From Gonocerus acuteangulatus (taxonomy: Eukaryota > Arthropoda > Insecta > Hemiptera > Coreidae): 64,000 nucleotides of DNA. The notes beneath the pieces are model-generated. The model saw nothing but the letters and a program-made list of their open reading frames with translations, ran no database searches and had not been told where the DNA came from. The DNA is taken from NCBI GenBank assembly GCA_946811695.1, contig OX328123.1, positions 17,264,213-17,328,212 on the forward strand, read 5' to 3'. This document shows positions 31,326 through 43,055 of this stretch, piece by piece. Made by a program: the position numbers and the translations under genes. The first letter of the stretch is position 1, and every line of letters begins with the position of its first letter.

Positions 31326-32480
31326 TCATACGCGGAAGTCGTACTGAGCTAATCTTTCCCTCCAGCGTGTTACTCTGGCTGATGTTTCACGTGGCGTGCT
31401 TACCCACTGGAGAGGTTTGTGGTCGGTCCGTATAACGAACTTTCTGCCGAACAGGTATGGCCGAAAGTGTTCTATCGCCCAGACGATACCCAACAGTTCC
31501 CGCTCCAATGCACTATACCTTTCCTCTGCAGGTGTTAACCACCTACTGGCGTATGCTACGGGTCTCTCCCCTTCTGGCCATTGTTGTGCAAGGACGGCTC
31601 CTAGGGCGTCTGTGGTGACGATGAAGGATTTTGAGAAGTCCGGGAACGCTAACACCGGCTCGTTCTTAAGCATCGCTATACATTGGTCGATGTTCGTCAC
31701 CATAGCAGGAGTGAGCACAACCTTTCTTCCTTTCTTCAAAAGGTCATTTACGGCTGCAATCTTCCCGGCCATGTCCGGTAAGAATTTCCTGTAATAATTC
31801 AAGGCTCCCATCAGTCCTCTAATTCCTCTCGTGTCTGATGGAATTTTAATCTTCTCCAGCGCATCTACTTTTCTTGGGTCTGGTTTAAGACCTTCGTGTG
31901 ATATGACGTACCCGAGAAATTTCACGCTGTCTATGTACTAGGCACTATGATCCCTTGTTCTAACAGGTTTTTGATTTCGTCTCTAATAGTGCCCTTGAGA
32001 GCTTGCGGGTACCTCCGTTCCTCCACATATACGACTCGATCCTCAACGAGTTTAATTTCGTGTTCGGTCCGACCGCTAGCTCCTAATGCTTGACCTTCCT
32101 GGTGAAATACGTCTGCGAATTCTGTTCGTATTGTCTCGGTCCACTCATTCGGCGGTTTTATAACGCTGACTTCCTGGTTCGGGTTATATCCGGTTTTCGT
32201 CGTCCCAGACGGACTTTCCAGCTGTTTCTCCCTGCTCTCACCGTCGCCTCGAATAGCTTCAGAGCGTCGCATCCTAGTATGCCCTGGTACTCGCCTGGTA
32301 GAGACGGGACGACGTGCACTGTCCCATCGCCTTTAACCTGGCACTTTCCTCCTAACGTGATTAAGTTGCATGCACATGGATGTATAGGCAGATCCAGTCC
32401 TTCTCTGCTCTTCTTTTATATAGTTGCCTCACTCGTGAGTGTGCACGTACTACCGGTATCTACCAGCCACCGCGTTTTCG
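31326..32480 (-). pseudogene. Gypsy protease, reverse transcriptase and RNase H with palm deletion
   Basis: The protease active site RWLVDTGSTCTL lies near 32440-32480. The pre-RT segment (32272-31931) ends LLEQGIIVPST. The next recognisable block is KFLGYVISHEGLKPDPRKVD (31925), which in the family comes after the catalytic YxDD. The fingers and palm between them, roughly 130-150 residues by comparison with typical Gypsy polymerases, are missing, and only 5 bp separate the two frames. The connection and RNase H follow intact: FIVTTDALGAVLAQQ, RYSALERELLGIVWAIEHFR and FVIRTDHKPLQW. Confidence 0.88.
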
Positions 32481-32759
32481 TTTCTCTAATAATCGGCAAC
32501 TGACTCTCTTCTTCCGCTTGGTGGTTGTCCTCGTTGCCGCTCCGCTGACATTTACTTCATTTCTCTTTTGGTCTGACGTGGTAACTCCTGAGGATGGTAG
32601 CGTACGACGCTTGCGCCTTGGGTGACTCCTGAGTTATTTCACCATCCGAACCACTACTGTCGTCAGAATCTAGAGACGATGTTTCGTCTGCTACTCTTCT
32701 CCTTCTTCGGTCTACTCGTTGGAAGTTTCCATCGGCTCGCCTCTATCCTTTTCCGCTCT

Positions 32760-33736
32760 TTTAAGGTAGGGGCACTGTCTTGCTACGTGACCCGGTGACT
32801 CGCATTCGAAACGGATCGTTCGAGGGCATTTAGCTGCTATGTGTCCTTGTTTTCCGCACTCATAGCATTTCTTTTCTTACATCGATTCATGTTTACGCGA
32901 GGGTTCTCGCCTACCTAATTCGGTTTCTCCGCTGGGACGAGCTGGTCTCGTAGCTGTCCGCAGTTGTCGGTCGCTGCGCTCCGGGCGGGTTGAGAACCTG
33001 CGTCTGTCTCGACTAGCTCCTTTCCTCCACACTTCCTCCTCCTGGTAGGCTGAGTGTATTTTTGCTTCTTTTTCTCCTTCCTCGATCACCAATTGGGCTG
33101 CTTCTACAAAATCTTTGCCTGGTTCGATCGCCTTTACTCTTCTTCCAGTTTTCAGTTCCCAAGGTGTACCTTTAGAACCCTTTTCATGACCAGAATTATT
33201 GCGTCGTATTCGGGAGCTTACGGATTTTCACTCAGCTTATCGATTATTTTATTGTGCCACATGAGCAATCAAGGTGCGAAGTTCCCGTTAGATTGCCTTG
33301 GTCCTCGTGTTTCCTAAAGCATTTAAAAAAAATCTTCGTCAGGGGCCCATCTTCCTCCGCCGTAGGCTTTCTTTAACCGACTTTTCAGCGTGTCCCAGTC
33401 GGTATTAGTATCGCTCTGGATGTGGTTTAGCACGTGACGTCACACTCTACCAATCAGCGCTGCTTTTAGGGTCTCTACGTCGCTTTCTTCGAGCCATCCT
33501 GCATCTGCTTTCGTTTTAATCGCGTGAGATAGTTGATTTCCGTCCTTTAGAAAGTGGACTAGTTCGCCCACGTCGCCAGAAAATTTATCCACCTGGCTAA
33601 TCGCCGCTCGCATATTTTGGGCGTAGGCCGCTTGGAATTTTAGCCACTCTAGTGCTGCTACTGTGTCGCCTCCAGTTGCCATTCCTCTAGTGATAAGCCT
33701 ATCTTGCAAGGTTTCGCGTCCTTTTTTACGCATCAA
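32760..33736 (-). pseudogene. Gypsy gag remnant
   Basis: The frame at 33736-33440 (MMRKKGRETLQDRLITRGMA start) has a gag-like helical region including VDKFSGDVGELVHFLKDGNQ. Stops and frameshifts follow. Near 32875-32830 a CCHC knuckle CYECGKQGHIAAKC is intact; a second one just downstream (ECESPGHVARQC) has lost its first Cys. Gag packages element RNA. Confidence 0.7.
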
Positions 33737-33766
33737 GCACTTTTCGCGTCGCGGTCCATTCGCTCG

Positions 33767-33784
33767 TCCCGGGTTTCGGCACCA
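33767..33784 (-). other. Primer-binding site for tRNA-Phe
   Basis: The + strand reads tcccgggtttcggcacca, which equals the 3' end (T-stem, acceptor, discriminator, CCA) of eukaryotic cytosolic tRNA-Phe. On the element's sense strand it is therefore an 18-nt complement, 6 bp after the LTR end. Confidence 0.85.
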
Positions 33785-33790
33785 CTTATG

Positions 33791-33944
33791 TGTCGGAGGA
33801 CGAACTCGGAGTTTAAAAAAAACGCAAGAGGACTACGGGAAAGTAAACAGCACGAGAGCTAGATTGATACTGACTTTATTCAATCCTGCTGAGCCTTATA
33901 AAGGCTCAGCTGTTTATTTACATTCTTGGGTCCTTCTTATCCCC

Positions 33945-33949
<5 letters not shown>
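33791..33949 (-). repeat. Gypsy 5' LTR
   Basis: 159 bp, TGTTGG...CCGACA on the minus strand. It contains the inverted motif gctgagcc...ggctcagc around a TATA-like ttataaagg, and aataaa. Matches 18329-18489. Confidence 0.88.

Positions 33950-34009
<60 letters not shown>
33949..34009. repeat. (TA)n microsatellite
   Basis: Pure TA tract flanking the Gypsy LTR. Confidence 0.9.
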
Positions 34010-34012
<3 letters not shown>

Positions 34013-34112
34013 TATTCTTGTTGATGACCCAAAATATAAAAATCACTTTTTATCTTAGGAGGCATGGGGTTGTTAAAGCAGTCTTCCATTATTATACTAC
34101 ATTATTTAATAG

Positions 34113-34925
34113 GCCAGACTCCAGAGCGAGTACATGTTAACGAGAGGACTCCCTAGCAAGAAGTGCCCCTGAAGAAGTGCGAAGAAATGATGCAGTATTA
34201 AGCCAGACTCCAGAGCGAGTACATGCTAACGAGAGGACTCCCTAGTAAGAAGTGCCCCTGAAGAGGTGCTAAGAAATGATGCAGTATTAAGCCAGACTCC
34301 AGAGCGAGTACATGGTAACGAGAGGACTTCCTAGCAAGAAGTGCCCCTGAAGAGGTGCTAAGAAATGATGCAGTATTAAGCCAGACTCCAGAGCTAGTAC
34401 ATGGTAACGAGAGGACTCCCTAGCAAGAAGTGCCCCTGAAGATGTGCGAAGAAATGATGGAGTATTAAGCCAGACTCCAGAGCTAGTACATGGTAACGAG
34501 AGGACTCCCTAGCAAGAAGTGCCCCTGAAGAGGTGCTAAGAAATGATGCAGTATTAAGCCAGACTCCAGAGCTAGTACATGGTAACGAGAGGACTCCCTA
34601 GCAAGAAGTGCCCCTGAAGATGTGCGAAGAAATGATGGAGTATTAAGCCAGACTCCAGAGCTAGTACATGGTAACGAGAGGACTCCCTAGCAAGAAGTGC
34701 CCCTGAAGATGTGCGAAGAAATGATGCAGTATTAAGCCAGACTCCAGAGCTAGTACATGGTAACGAGAGGACTCCCTAGCAAGAAGTGCCCCTGAAGAGG
34801 TGCTAAGAAATGATGCAGTATTAAGCCAGACTCCAGAGCTAGTACATGGTAACGAGAGGACTCCCTAGCAAGAAGTGCCCCTGAAGAGGTACGAAGAAAA
34901 GATCCACGAAACATGTCGGGCCTAT

Positions 34926-34930
<5 letters not shown>
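34113..34930 (+). repeat. 89-bp tandem array, 9 units, with hammerhead-like end
   Basis: gccagactcc recurs at 34113, 34202, 34291, 34380, 34469, 34558, 34647, 34736 and 34825. Each unit contains cccctgaaga and gaagaaatga or taagaaatga. The last unit differs and ends cacgaaacatgtcgggcc, where cccctgaaga and gaaac...gtcggg resemble a Penelope-type hammerhead (stem I GCCC/GGGC). Stem II does not pair well, so the ribozyme is decayed. (TA)n follows at 34929-34973. Confidence 0.9.
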
Positions 34931-34973
<43 letters not shown>

Positions 34974-34976
<3 letters not shown>

Positions 34977-35284
34977 TATCTTACAGCATAGAAAAACACT
35001 AGTAACACGCAGACAAACTTATCAAGAAATAAAACCACTTGAATCGTCATAAAATACTTTGAAAAAACCAAAGTTACAATTAATAACAACCTAGTACTAA
35101 AACCAAAAAAACACGAACAATCAAACAAGAATTCATACTCACATCTTATGAATAAAAATCAGCATAAATACAAAAATTCGGTCCATACTGGCACAAGTAT
35201 ATACACAGCCCTGTTAAATTAAATTGTTTACCTTATTTTAATTTCTTGTCTGTCTTATAACCCCAAAACTATTTTTTGCCTCTA
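34974..35284. other. No recognisable feature
   Basis: AT-rich non-coding DNA left of the I-type LINE TSD. Confidence 0.4.
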
Positions 35285-35293
35285 GGGAAAACC

Positions 35294-35297
<4 letters not shown>
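35285..35297. other. Target-site duplication of I-type LINE (left)
   Basis: gggaaaacctatt here and at 41387-41399; perfect 13-bp repeat. Confidence 0.93.
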
Positions 35298-35354
<57 letters not shown>

Positions 35355-35430
35355 GGTGCATCGACTCCTAGGGCCATTAGCACCGTGAATATTGTTTCAT
35401 TTTTAACATATGATGAAACAATTTTTGATA

Positions 35431-35470
<40 letters not shown>

Positions 35471-35815
35471 ACTTATTTCTAACTCTAATGCTAAAATAAC
35501 GATGAACAAGTTGTGTTAGTTCCTTTAACATATTTCAGAACTAACATTAAACCTAAATCTAAGCCTAAAGAGGATATTTACATATTTAAATTTGAACATA
35601 AATTCATCAGCACACACAAGTTCACATTCACGCACAACACACACACACACACACAAACAAACATAATAAATACTGTTACACTGTACATTCATACACACAC
35701 TTAGTACACTCATACTATAAATACTTTCACACTAAAATAAATAAATTTAACATGATAAACCAATTTGAGCAATATATACTCTTTTCGAATATACAATAAA
35801 TACTCAAGCTAATAT

Positions 35816-38800
35816 CTATATCAGGTTATACAGTTTCAGGTCTTTCAAGTATGCTATAATTTTTTTCACAGAGTCTTCTCTTTTCGACAATAGGTCTTTA
35901 AGAACAATTGGGAGTTGGTGTCGATCCCTTGCATCTTTCAGAGTAGGGCAGTCTACTAGGATATGTCTAACGTCGAGAATGCTGTCACAGTGTTCGCATT
36001 GTGGCTGCCTTCGTCCCACCAGATGGTGCCCATGCGTGAGGCGGGTATGACCGATCCGTAATCGGGTCATTACCACATCCTCACGCCTGTGAATACTAGC
36101 AGTAATGCACTCGGTCGCAACCAAATCCTCCATGTTTTTTAGGAATGTGTCTTTGTTACTGTATTCCTCTTGCCACTTTTTCTTAACGAGGTTTCTCAGG
36201 AATAGTTTTTGGTCACCGATATGAACTGGTGAGGCAGGATCTGCTGCTGCAGATGATGCCTGCCTAGCCAGCTCATCGGCTTTTTCATTTCCTTCGATGT
36301 TAACGTGACCAGGAACCCAGAGAAATGTTACCTTACTTTCTTGGGAAGTAAGATTGCTTAACAATATTAATATTTCCTGCAATAATGAATCCCTGGTAAA
36401 TTTATTTTTCAGTGCGGCAAGAGCACTATGGGAATCAGTACACAATAAGATGTTTTGTTTCTTGTATTGTTCACATTTTTCTAGCGCTATTTTTATAGCT
36501 AGTAATTCCGCATGAAAGACACTTGTATTCTGATGTACGGGAACTGCCAATTGGGTGTGGTTATCAATAAATATCCCACAGCCAGTTCCTATTGTCGTTT
36601 TAGAGCCATCTGTGAAAATAACAATGTGTTCTGCATACTGCTGTAGCCTTTCAAGGAACATCTATAAATCGAAGGGGCAGTATCTCCTTTCCCCAGCCGA
36701 GTCAGCGAGAGATCTATTTGAGGGTCTGGGAGCATCCACGGACTTACGATGGGTGTTCGAATATCCATTAGATGCACCCAGGCACCACCGTAAGAAGACA
36801 AGTTTTCTAGTGACCTCACCACTAATGGCCTGGTTACAGAAAGCCTGAAACTGAATGCATCTGTCATTGTGTTATCATTCATAACTCCCTGCATAAAATG
36901 ATTCTTTTTTGCTCGTAATGTTGACGTGTAAGACAGAGTCATCAGATTTCTTCTATGCATCGGGGGCAAGTGGCCTGCCTCCACATAGATAGAATCCAAT
37001 GGACTCGTGCAAAAGGCTCCAATCGCAAATCGCAGCCCTGCATTATACAGCCTATCTAGCTGCCTGAGCCACGATTTGCGAGAGGAACCGTATATGGCAC
37101 ATCCATAATCGACTCTGGACCTAATTAGAGCATCGAATATTTTTAAAAGAATGGTTTTCTCCGCACCCCACTGCAGCTTTGACAAAGTTTTTAAAACATT
37201 CAGAGAGGATTCACATCTTTGAACAATACAATTGATATGTTGTTTCCATATCAGTTTTTTATCCATTATTAGACCCAGGAACTTATGTTGCTCTCTGAAG
37301 TTTACCTCACAATCACCCAGTGTTATGTGTGGATGGTTGTAAGGCCTCCGAAGTCTAAAGAAATGTAAGGCCACGGTTTTTTCCACGGAAAACGTTAATC
37401 CACGTCTTATCGCAGCGGGGTATACTAAGTCCACTGCTTCCTGTAGTCCGTGAGCTTCGGCAACTTCAGCTGGGTGGGTCTCAAAGAGCGCAAGGTCATC
37501 TGCGTACAGAGATCTACCAATTTCTGGATTTATATTGTCAGCTAAGCCATTAATTGCGATAAGAAACAGGGTGACGCTTAGGATAGATCCTTGTGGGACT
37601 CCGGTTTCTTGTATTTTCATGGAGGACAGGGCGTTGCCAATTCGTACTCTGAAGGTTCTTCCTGAGAGGAAGCTCCCCAGAAAGTGTGGCAATCTGCCCC
37701 TAAACCCCCATCCATGAAGGCGTCGGAGTATGTCAAATCTCCATGCTCTGTCATACGCCTGCTTCATATCGAAAAAAATGGCTGTAGTATGCTGATGGGA
37801 GAAGAAAGCATTCTGGATATTATGCTCCAGCAATGCTAACGGGTCTTGGGTGGAAAAACCTTGTCTGAATCCTGCTTGGTACTGTGATAAAAGATTATTT
37901 TTCTCCAATTCGTGAATTAGCCGATAGTTCACCATGGACTCCAGGAGCTTTCCCATACAACACAGAAGTGAGATGGGTCTATAGCTCCCTGGGTCCATCG
38001 GATCTTTACCGGGTTTCAAGATTGGGATTAAAATTGCTTCCTTCCAAGCAGTGGGAAACTCTACATTGGTCCAGAGCCGATTATATAACTCTAGCATCTT
38101 AATTTTTCCGTCGTCTGGGAGATTTTGTAACATTTCATATGGCATTCCATCGCACCCAGAGGACTTTTCCTTAGATGCAGCCTGGAGTGCCCTGCTCAAT
38201 TCATCCATTTAAAAGAGAGTGTTGTAGTCTAGAGAAATGTCGTCTACTTGTCCGCAGTCTAGAGGAATGGCCTCCTCAATGGATTTTATGATCCGGAAGT
38301 CTTCTGTATAAAGGTCCAGGCCAAATGCGGAAAAGAAGTAATCAGCAAACACATCAGCGACAGCTTGTGCGTCGTTAATGTAATTGCCCGCGCTTAATAG
38401 GATAGGGGTTTGGTTTTTTGTAGTCCTTCCCCCAATCGCCCTTATTTTCCTCGAGACATCAGATGTATACGAATCCCTCGTCATCGTGTTAACATAGGAT
38501 GCCCAAGATTCCCGTTTCTTCTTAATTTTTAATCGGCGCTCGACTGCTCTAGCTTTCTTGAATGCTATCAAGTTAATTTCTAATGGATGTCTTGTAAAGC
38601 GGTTAAAAGCTTTCTTTTTTGCTTTATTCGCCTCCCAGCATTCCTCATCCCACCAAGGTACTGGGATTTTCCCTGGGCAAGATGAGGAAGGAGGGATTGC
38701 ACTCCTTGCTGCATTGTAATGGAAGTTGATAGCATTTGCAGGGCCGTGTCTGTTGTGTCTGCTGAGTCCGGAGCAATAAACGATACTTTGAACTTATCCC

Positions 38801-39509
38801 AGTTAGCCTTTTTAATGTTCCATTTCATCGGTCTTCTATATTCGTTGAATCTGCCGGCAAGGGTAATTAAAATTGGGAAATGATCCGATCGGTGCAGATC
38901 ACTCAGGATATTCCATGACAAGTTTCTTATGACAGAGGGACTTGTTATGGATAAATCTCTAGAATCGAGTGATCCTGAGGATTCACAAAAATGAGTCGGA
39001 GATCCATCATTAAGTACCAGGAGGTCCATCTCCTCAAGCATGTCATAGAGTAGACGACCTTGACGGGTGGACCGCCTGGATCCCCAGGCAACGTGGTGTG
39101 TATTAAAATCTCCAAGGACTATTACGGGAGTTGGTAATTGGTCTATCACATTTTTAACCTCATAATTTCTGCCATCCGGGATATACAACGAACATATAGT
39201 TGCGTCTACCGGGACTTTCAGACGAACAGCGACTGCTTGTAGAGGCGTGACCAATCTTACAACCTGGGCACCAAGGTTTCCCAAGGTGTAAAGGGCCACA
39301 CCTCCATGGCTACGCCCACCAGGCAAGACATTGGGCTCTTTATGTACACAGTTGTACCCTGCCAACGGGCTGGCAAAGCCCGCAGGAAATTTAGTTTCCT
39401 GAAGGGCCACGACCGATGGGGTGTACATTTTCAATAAATAGCGTAATTCATCGCTGTGCTCCAAAAATCCTCGTATATTCCATTGTAGAAATTTGTTTAA
39501 TTGAGTCAT
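35816..39509 (-). pseudogene. I-type LINE ORF2: endonuclease-RT-RNase H polyprotein, decayed
   Basis: Starts MTQLNKFLQWNIRGF at 39509. Endonuclease motifs are ALQETK, IVLGDFNTHHVAWGSR and SDLHRSDHFPI. RT motifs are SYRPISLLCCMGKLLE, QAGFRQGFSTQD, FFDMKQAYDRAW, TGVPQGSILS and the catalytic SLYADDLALF. RNase H has IVIFTDGSK, FHAELLAIKIAL, LLCTDSHSALAAL and LWVPGHVNIEGNEKAD. The C-terminal finger is CEHCD...HILVDC. Breaks: a frameshift at about 38690-38710 after the endonuclease, TAA at 38209-38211 before RT, and a frameshift at about 36655-36665 between RT and RNase H. Catalytic residues appear retained in all three enzymes. Confidence 0.92.
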
Positions 39510-39539
39510 TTGAAATATTTGGGATTTGGTTGTGTTGCG

Positions 39540-40936
39540 TCATTGCTCCAGATCAGCAGACTGTTTCTTTGGCCCACGTTTTCTTCCTTTGGGCCAACCT
39601 TTCTTCTTGTTTTTGCCAGGCGTGGAATCCGTACCCTCATCCCCCGTATCTTCGACGCCATCAGCATCGGAGATCGAGGGAGTTCGCACGGGTCCAGTCA
39701 CGCCTTTTTCGGTCAGTTTTGGGGGAATTTAATTTCCCATTTCATTGTTTTCATCCACCGGAGTGGATGAAGAGGAAGGAAGGGTGAGTAGGGCTGGCGG
39801 AGGGGGTAAATTTGGGAGGGGAATCGGAAGGGGTAAGGTGGAGAGGGAAATGGAAATAGGGGAAGGTATGGGGTGTTTTGGGGGCGGTTTTGAGTCTTTA
39901 ATTTTTGTATTTACACTTGTATTTTTCGGGATGCTTTTCAATTCATGACCATTTTTAACAGCACTGGAGTAGGCGCCTCTCCAGGCATAAGAGGTGCTAT
40001 TTACTAAGGCTCTAGCTTGAGGAAACGTAAGGTCTTTAATTTCAGTCCTCATTTTCATTATTTCCTTTTCGATTTTATATCCCATGCATTCTCTTGAACG
40101 GGAATCATGGGCTCCATTGCAGTTCGGACATTTGGGAGGTGACGGACAAGGATCAGGACTGTGTGATGGGTAACCACAAGTACAAATCTCTTGTGCCGAT
40201 TTACACCTTGCAGCCGAATGTCTGAACTTCTGGCATTTGAAGCACCTCAATGGGGGAGGAATGTAAGGACGCACTTTTAATTTATAAAAGGCCGCTTGTA
40301 TACTAGAAGGGAGCTCAGGTTGATCAAACGTGAGCATCACGCTTCCAGTAAACTCCAGCTTGTCTTCAGCCCCGGTCGGAGATTTCTTCTTACGAAAAAA
40401 TCTTCGAACGTCGATAACGCCCTGGTCTTTCAGGCCCCCCAGTATTTCCTCATTTTTGGAGTGTTCCAGATCAAAAGAAGTTATCATACCTCTGGATGAA
40501 TTCAGTGTTTTATGCAACTCTGCTTTAACACTGAAAACACCCAGGGTTTTTGAATTTACGATTTTGACCGATTGCTCCCTGCTGGCTGCTTCAATCAGCA
40601 AAGAGCCACTCGACATTTTACTTAGCCCCGCTACTGTTCCATAGGTCTGGAAAATTAGTTTATTTATAAGGAAAGGAGAAACTTTCGAAAATGAGTCTCC
40701 CTCCGTTCTACTTAAAACAATAAATTTAGAAAATTTCTGTTCATTCTTGGCAAACGAAGCCTCAATGGCTCTTTTTTCCCCCGTTTTGCCCTCTTTTTCT
40801 CGGGAGACTTTGTTGGCGTAGTGTATGGCTCCAAAGTGTACCGAGAGGGTGGGTTTTGTGTGACGCCAGTCCCTGAAGCACCATCTGGTGCTTCCAGGTT
40901 CGCATTTTCAATAGATGTTGGCAAGTCCATGTCCAT
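39540..40936 (-). pseudogene. I-type LINE ORF1: zinc-knuckle gag-like protein, decayed
   Basis: The N-terminal piece (40936, MDMDLPTSIENANLE) runs off-frame near 40770-40800. The main part resumes with SSGSLLIEAASREQSVKIVN and a typical RRM-like region, then three knuckles: CFKCQKFRHSAARC, CTCGYPSHSPDPC and CPNCNGAHDSRSREC, and a Pro/Ser-rich tail. A TAA at 39729-39731 interrupts it, but the same frame continues for about 60 residues, ending in a basic tail (KKKGWPKGRKRGPKKQ) at the TGA at 39540. The stop is therefore a mutation and ORF2 starts only 30 bp after the real end. Confidence 0.85.
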
Positions 40937-41386
40937 GCCAGGGTCTCTCAGAGGGGCCTGCTTACCCTCTGAGTTATCCGATAAGGGGAGTCCGGCTTTT
41001 CCCGTGTCTGTGCTCGTAGGAAATTGGGTTTAGGTGACTCAGGCCCCTAATCCTCGTCACCCAGTCTGCTGGTGGGGCTGCCACCTAGGCCAGCAAACCG
41101 AATCTGGTCCTCCCGAAAGAGAGGATCCACTCAGCAGGGGAGGTGTCCCTGCCTCATCGTGGATCCCCGCCTCTGCTTTTCGCCGTTCATGTACTGTACA
41201 AGAACGTTGCCCAGGGGGTACCACGGGGAGGAAAAGCAGTAGGCGTTGACGGGAATCAGGTATACTAGGAGATGCTAAGCAGTGGAATAGGGCACTATAG
41301 CTTAGCTGAGCTCCCAAAAGAAGGCGGACGGCTCCCATATCCACACATCCGCTCCAGCAACCCTTAAGCCCGCCCATCTACCCCCG

Positions 41387-41399
41387 GGGAAAACCTATT
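41387..41399. other. Target-site duplication of I-type LINE (right)
   Basis: Perfect copy of 35285-35297. Confidence 0.93.
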
Positions 41400-42281
41400 A
41401 TAACAAATTTTAATTAATATTAAAAACAAATAAAAAATATAATCATAAAAAGAAAATTACTGTGGGCGCGTTTTCTACACCTGCACACACTCTGGGAATT
41501 ACTCGGCTAATGTAACCCCAGATTGACGCCGTGGGGTGAAGAATACCCCGCACTTTGTTCTATGGCGTGTTTCTTAATTTTTGTAAATTTTAGAGACTCC
41601 CTTCTTCTTCCTAAATAATCGGAAGTGCTTTATCTGGTTTTACCTAATATAAACAACGCCACTTGCCTGCCAATCGCTGCATGAGAAGGTCGCGAGTTGA
41701 GTATGGGGGATTTTTTACCCCACGGTGTAGTTAACGTATGACTTTTTCGCTCATCTGATAAATCTTCACGGATGATTCACTTTCATGTTACGGCTTTCTA
41801 AGTGCCAAAATGGCCTGAAAACTGTCCAGAAAAGATTTTCTCTTTGATTTGGGCTAACAACAGGTGAAAGTTCTTGTGGCAGTGCCTAACTGGAGAACAT
41901 ACCAAAACCACTGAAGACACTGATGCTTCTTGTTTTGAGAGATGAATCAAGTCCTAATGATGATCTTTTGTTATCTTAGAAAAACCCGAAAGATGTTCAT
42001 TTTGTGACAGAAAGGATGAGAGGAAGACGAAAACCCTATTTTTTTTTTCAGGATAATTATTTAGTGTATGAACAATATTGAGTTTAAGGATTTCCTAGCT
42101 ATTTTGTAAATTTTAATTAATATTTTGCAGATATATTCCTGTTTGAATTTATTTCTTGGTGTTCCTGTTCTGTATTTTGTTGTTGTATAAAAAAGCAAAA
42201 GAAAAAATTGAAATTCTATTATTTTAAAATATCTCAAAATATGGGGGAAAATTTAGCCCACGGTGTCATTAGCGTAGATGT
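41400..42281 (+). mobile_element. Degraded piggyBac-like remnant
   Basis: A Cys-rich C-terminal-like segment EKPERCSFCDRKDERKTKTL lies near 41980-42040. Related non-coding motifs ttaccccacggtgtagttaa (41718) and tagcccacggtgtcattagc (42252) lie on either side. A piggyBac C-terminus is the likeliest source, but the core is absent. Confidence 0.35.
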
Positions 42282-42429
42282 CAAATGCAGTGTCAATCCA
42301 GGGTTAATCAGGTTCACTTCCATACTGGCTAATAGATTAACCATCTAATACCTATAAGAAAGTACTAGGCCACCAAAAAGCACCTGTTAGTGTATTCGCC
42401 TGTTACAGGCATATAAATATAGTGGTGGC

Positions 42430-43020
42430 TACAATAGTAGCAACGCGTCTTACGGAAGGTTAACTACTAATTTATGAAAGAAGGTAAGTATTGTCTAAAG
42501 GCTATTTTAAGAGAAATTCTGGCTTCAGTGGGAAAGAACATGGAGGGAAATAGCTGATAACAGATTAAGGGAAATAAAGCGAACCCCCAGGATTTGGAGA
42601 ACTTCGGTTTGTCCAACAAGAAGAAAAGAGGTTGTGTTAGCCAGGTTGCGATTAGGGCATACACGGCTTACTCACTCTTACCTCATGTCTAAAGATAAAC
42701 CACCGAACTGTATAAGCTGTGGAGTCCTCAGGTCACGGTGAAGCATATACTTACTGAGTGCTTAGGATATCAATTTGAAAGGAATCGATTCAAAATTGAT
42801 GACACCTCAGACGAAATTCTAGGGGATTATCCAGAAAAAATCATTAACCTGTTTAAATTCCTAGATGCTACAAATTTAACAGACAAAATTTAACATAAAA
42901 CTGTATTTTGCTGATACACAATATTCTAACAAAATACAATTAACAAAATAATATAGGCATTCTTGTGTTTCTATACTAATAATTTAACCGCATCTTGTAA
43001 CTGATGGCACCTTAGACGAT
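42430..43020 (+). mobile_element. 5'-truncated I-type LINE tail
   Basis: Encodes, with shifts, VLARLRLGHTRLTHSYLMSK, then KPPNCISCG, a frame change, VKHILTECLGYQFERNRFKI and INLFKFLDATNLTDKI before TAA at about 42890. This is the ORF2 C-terminus with the Cys/His finger of RNase H-bearing LINEs (compare MTRLRIGHTRLTHGHHLVG in the element at 35-41 kb). A short 3' UTR follows. Confidence 0.7.
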
Positions 43021-43021
43021 A

Positions 43022-43055
<34 letters not shown>

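Larger units (their letters stand above)
30166..33949 (-). mobile_element. 3'-truncated Ty3/Gypsy LTR retrotransposon
   Basis: Reading the minus strand: LTR (33949-33791), tRNA-Phe primer site, gag with a zinc knuckle, protease, reverse transcriptase remnant, RNase H and integrase, ending abruptly inside integrase at 30166. The integrase C-terminus and 3' LTR are gone; those parts of the same family survive separately at 18007-18489. pol order protease-RT-RNase H-integrase identifies Ty3/Gypsy. Multiple stops, frameshifts and an internal deletion. No envelope frame is seen. Confidence 0.9.
35298..41386 (-). mobile_element. Full-length I-superfamily LINE with RNase H
   Basis: 6.1 kb between 13-bp TSDs. 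On the minus strand: 5' UTR (41386-40937), ORF1, ORF2 (endonuclease, RT, RNase H, CCHC-like finger), 3' UTR with an internal (TA)n tract and a ca-repeat, and an A-tail of about 56 bases (T-run 35298-35353). RNase H in ORF2 separates it from the Jockey element at 5.8 kb. Lesions: frameshift and stop in ORF1, two frameshifts and one stop in ORF2. Full length and a perfect TSD indicate moderate age. Confidence 0.92.

Noticed and set aside
31163..34058. Plus-strand frames of 90-137 codons across the Gypsy element
   Set aside because: They are antisense shadows of gag-pol, which has clear motifs on the minus strand.
35282..35509. 75-codon minus-strand Lys-rich frame
   Set aside because: It reads the A-tail of the I-type LINE plus (TA)n.
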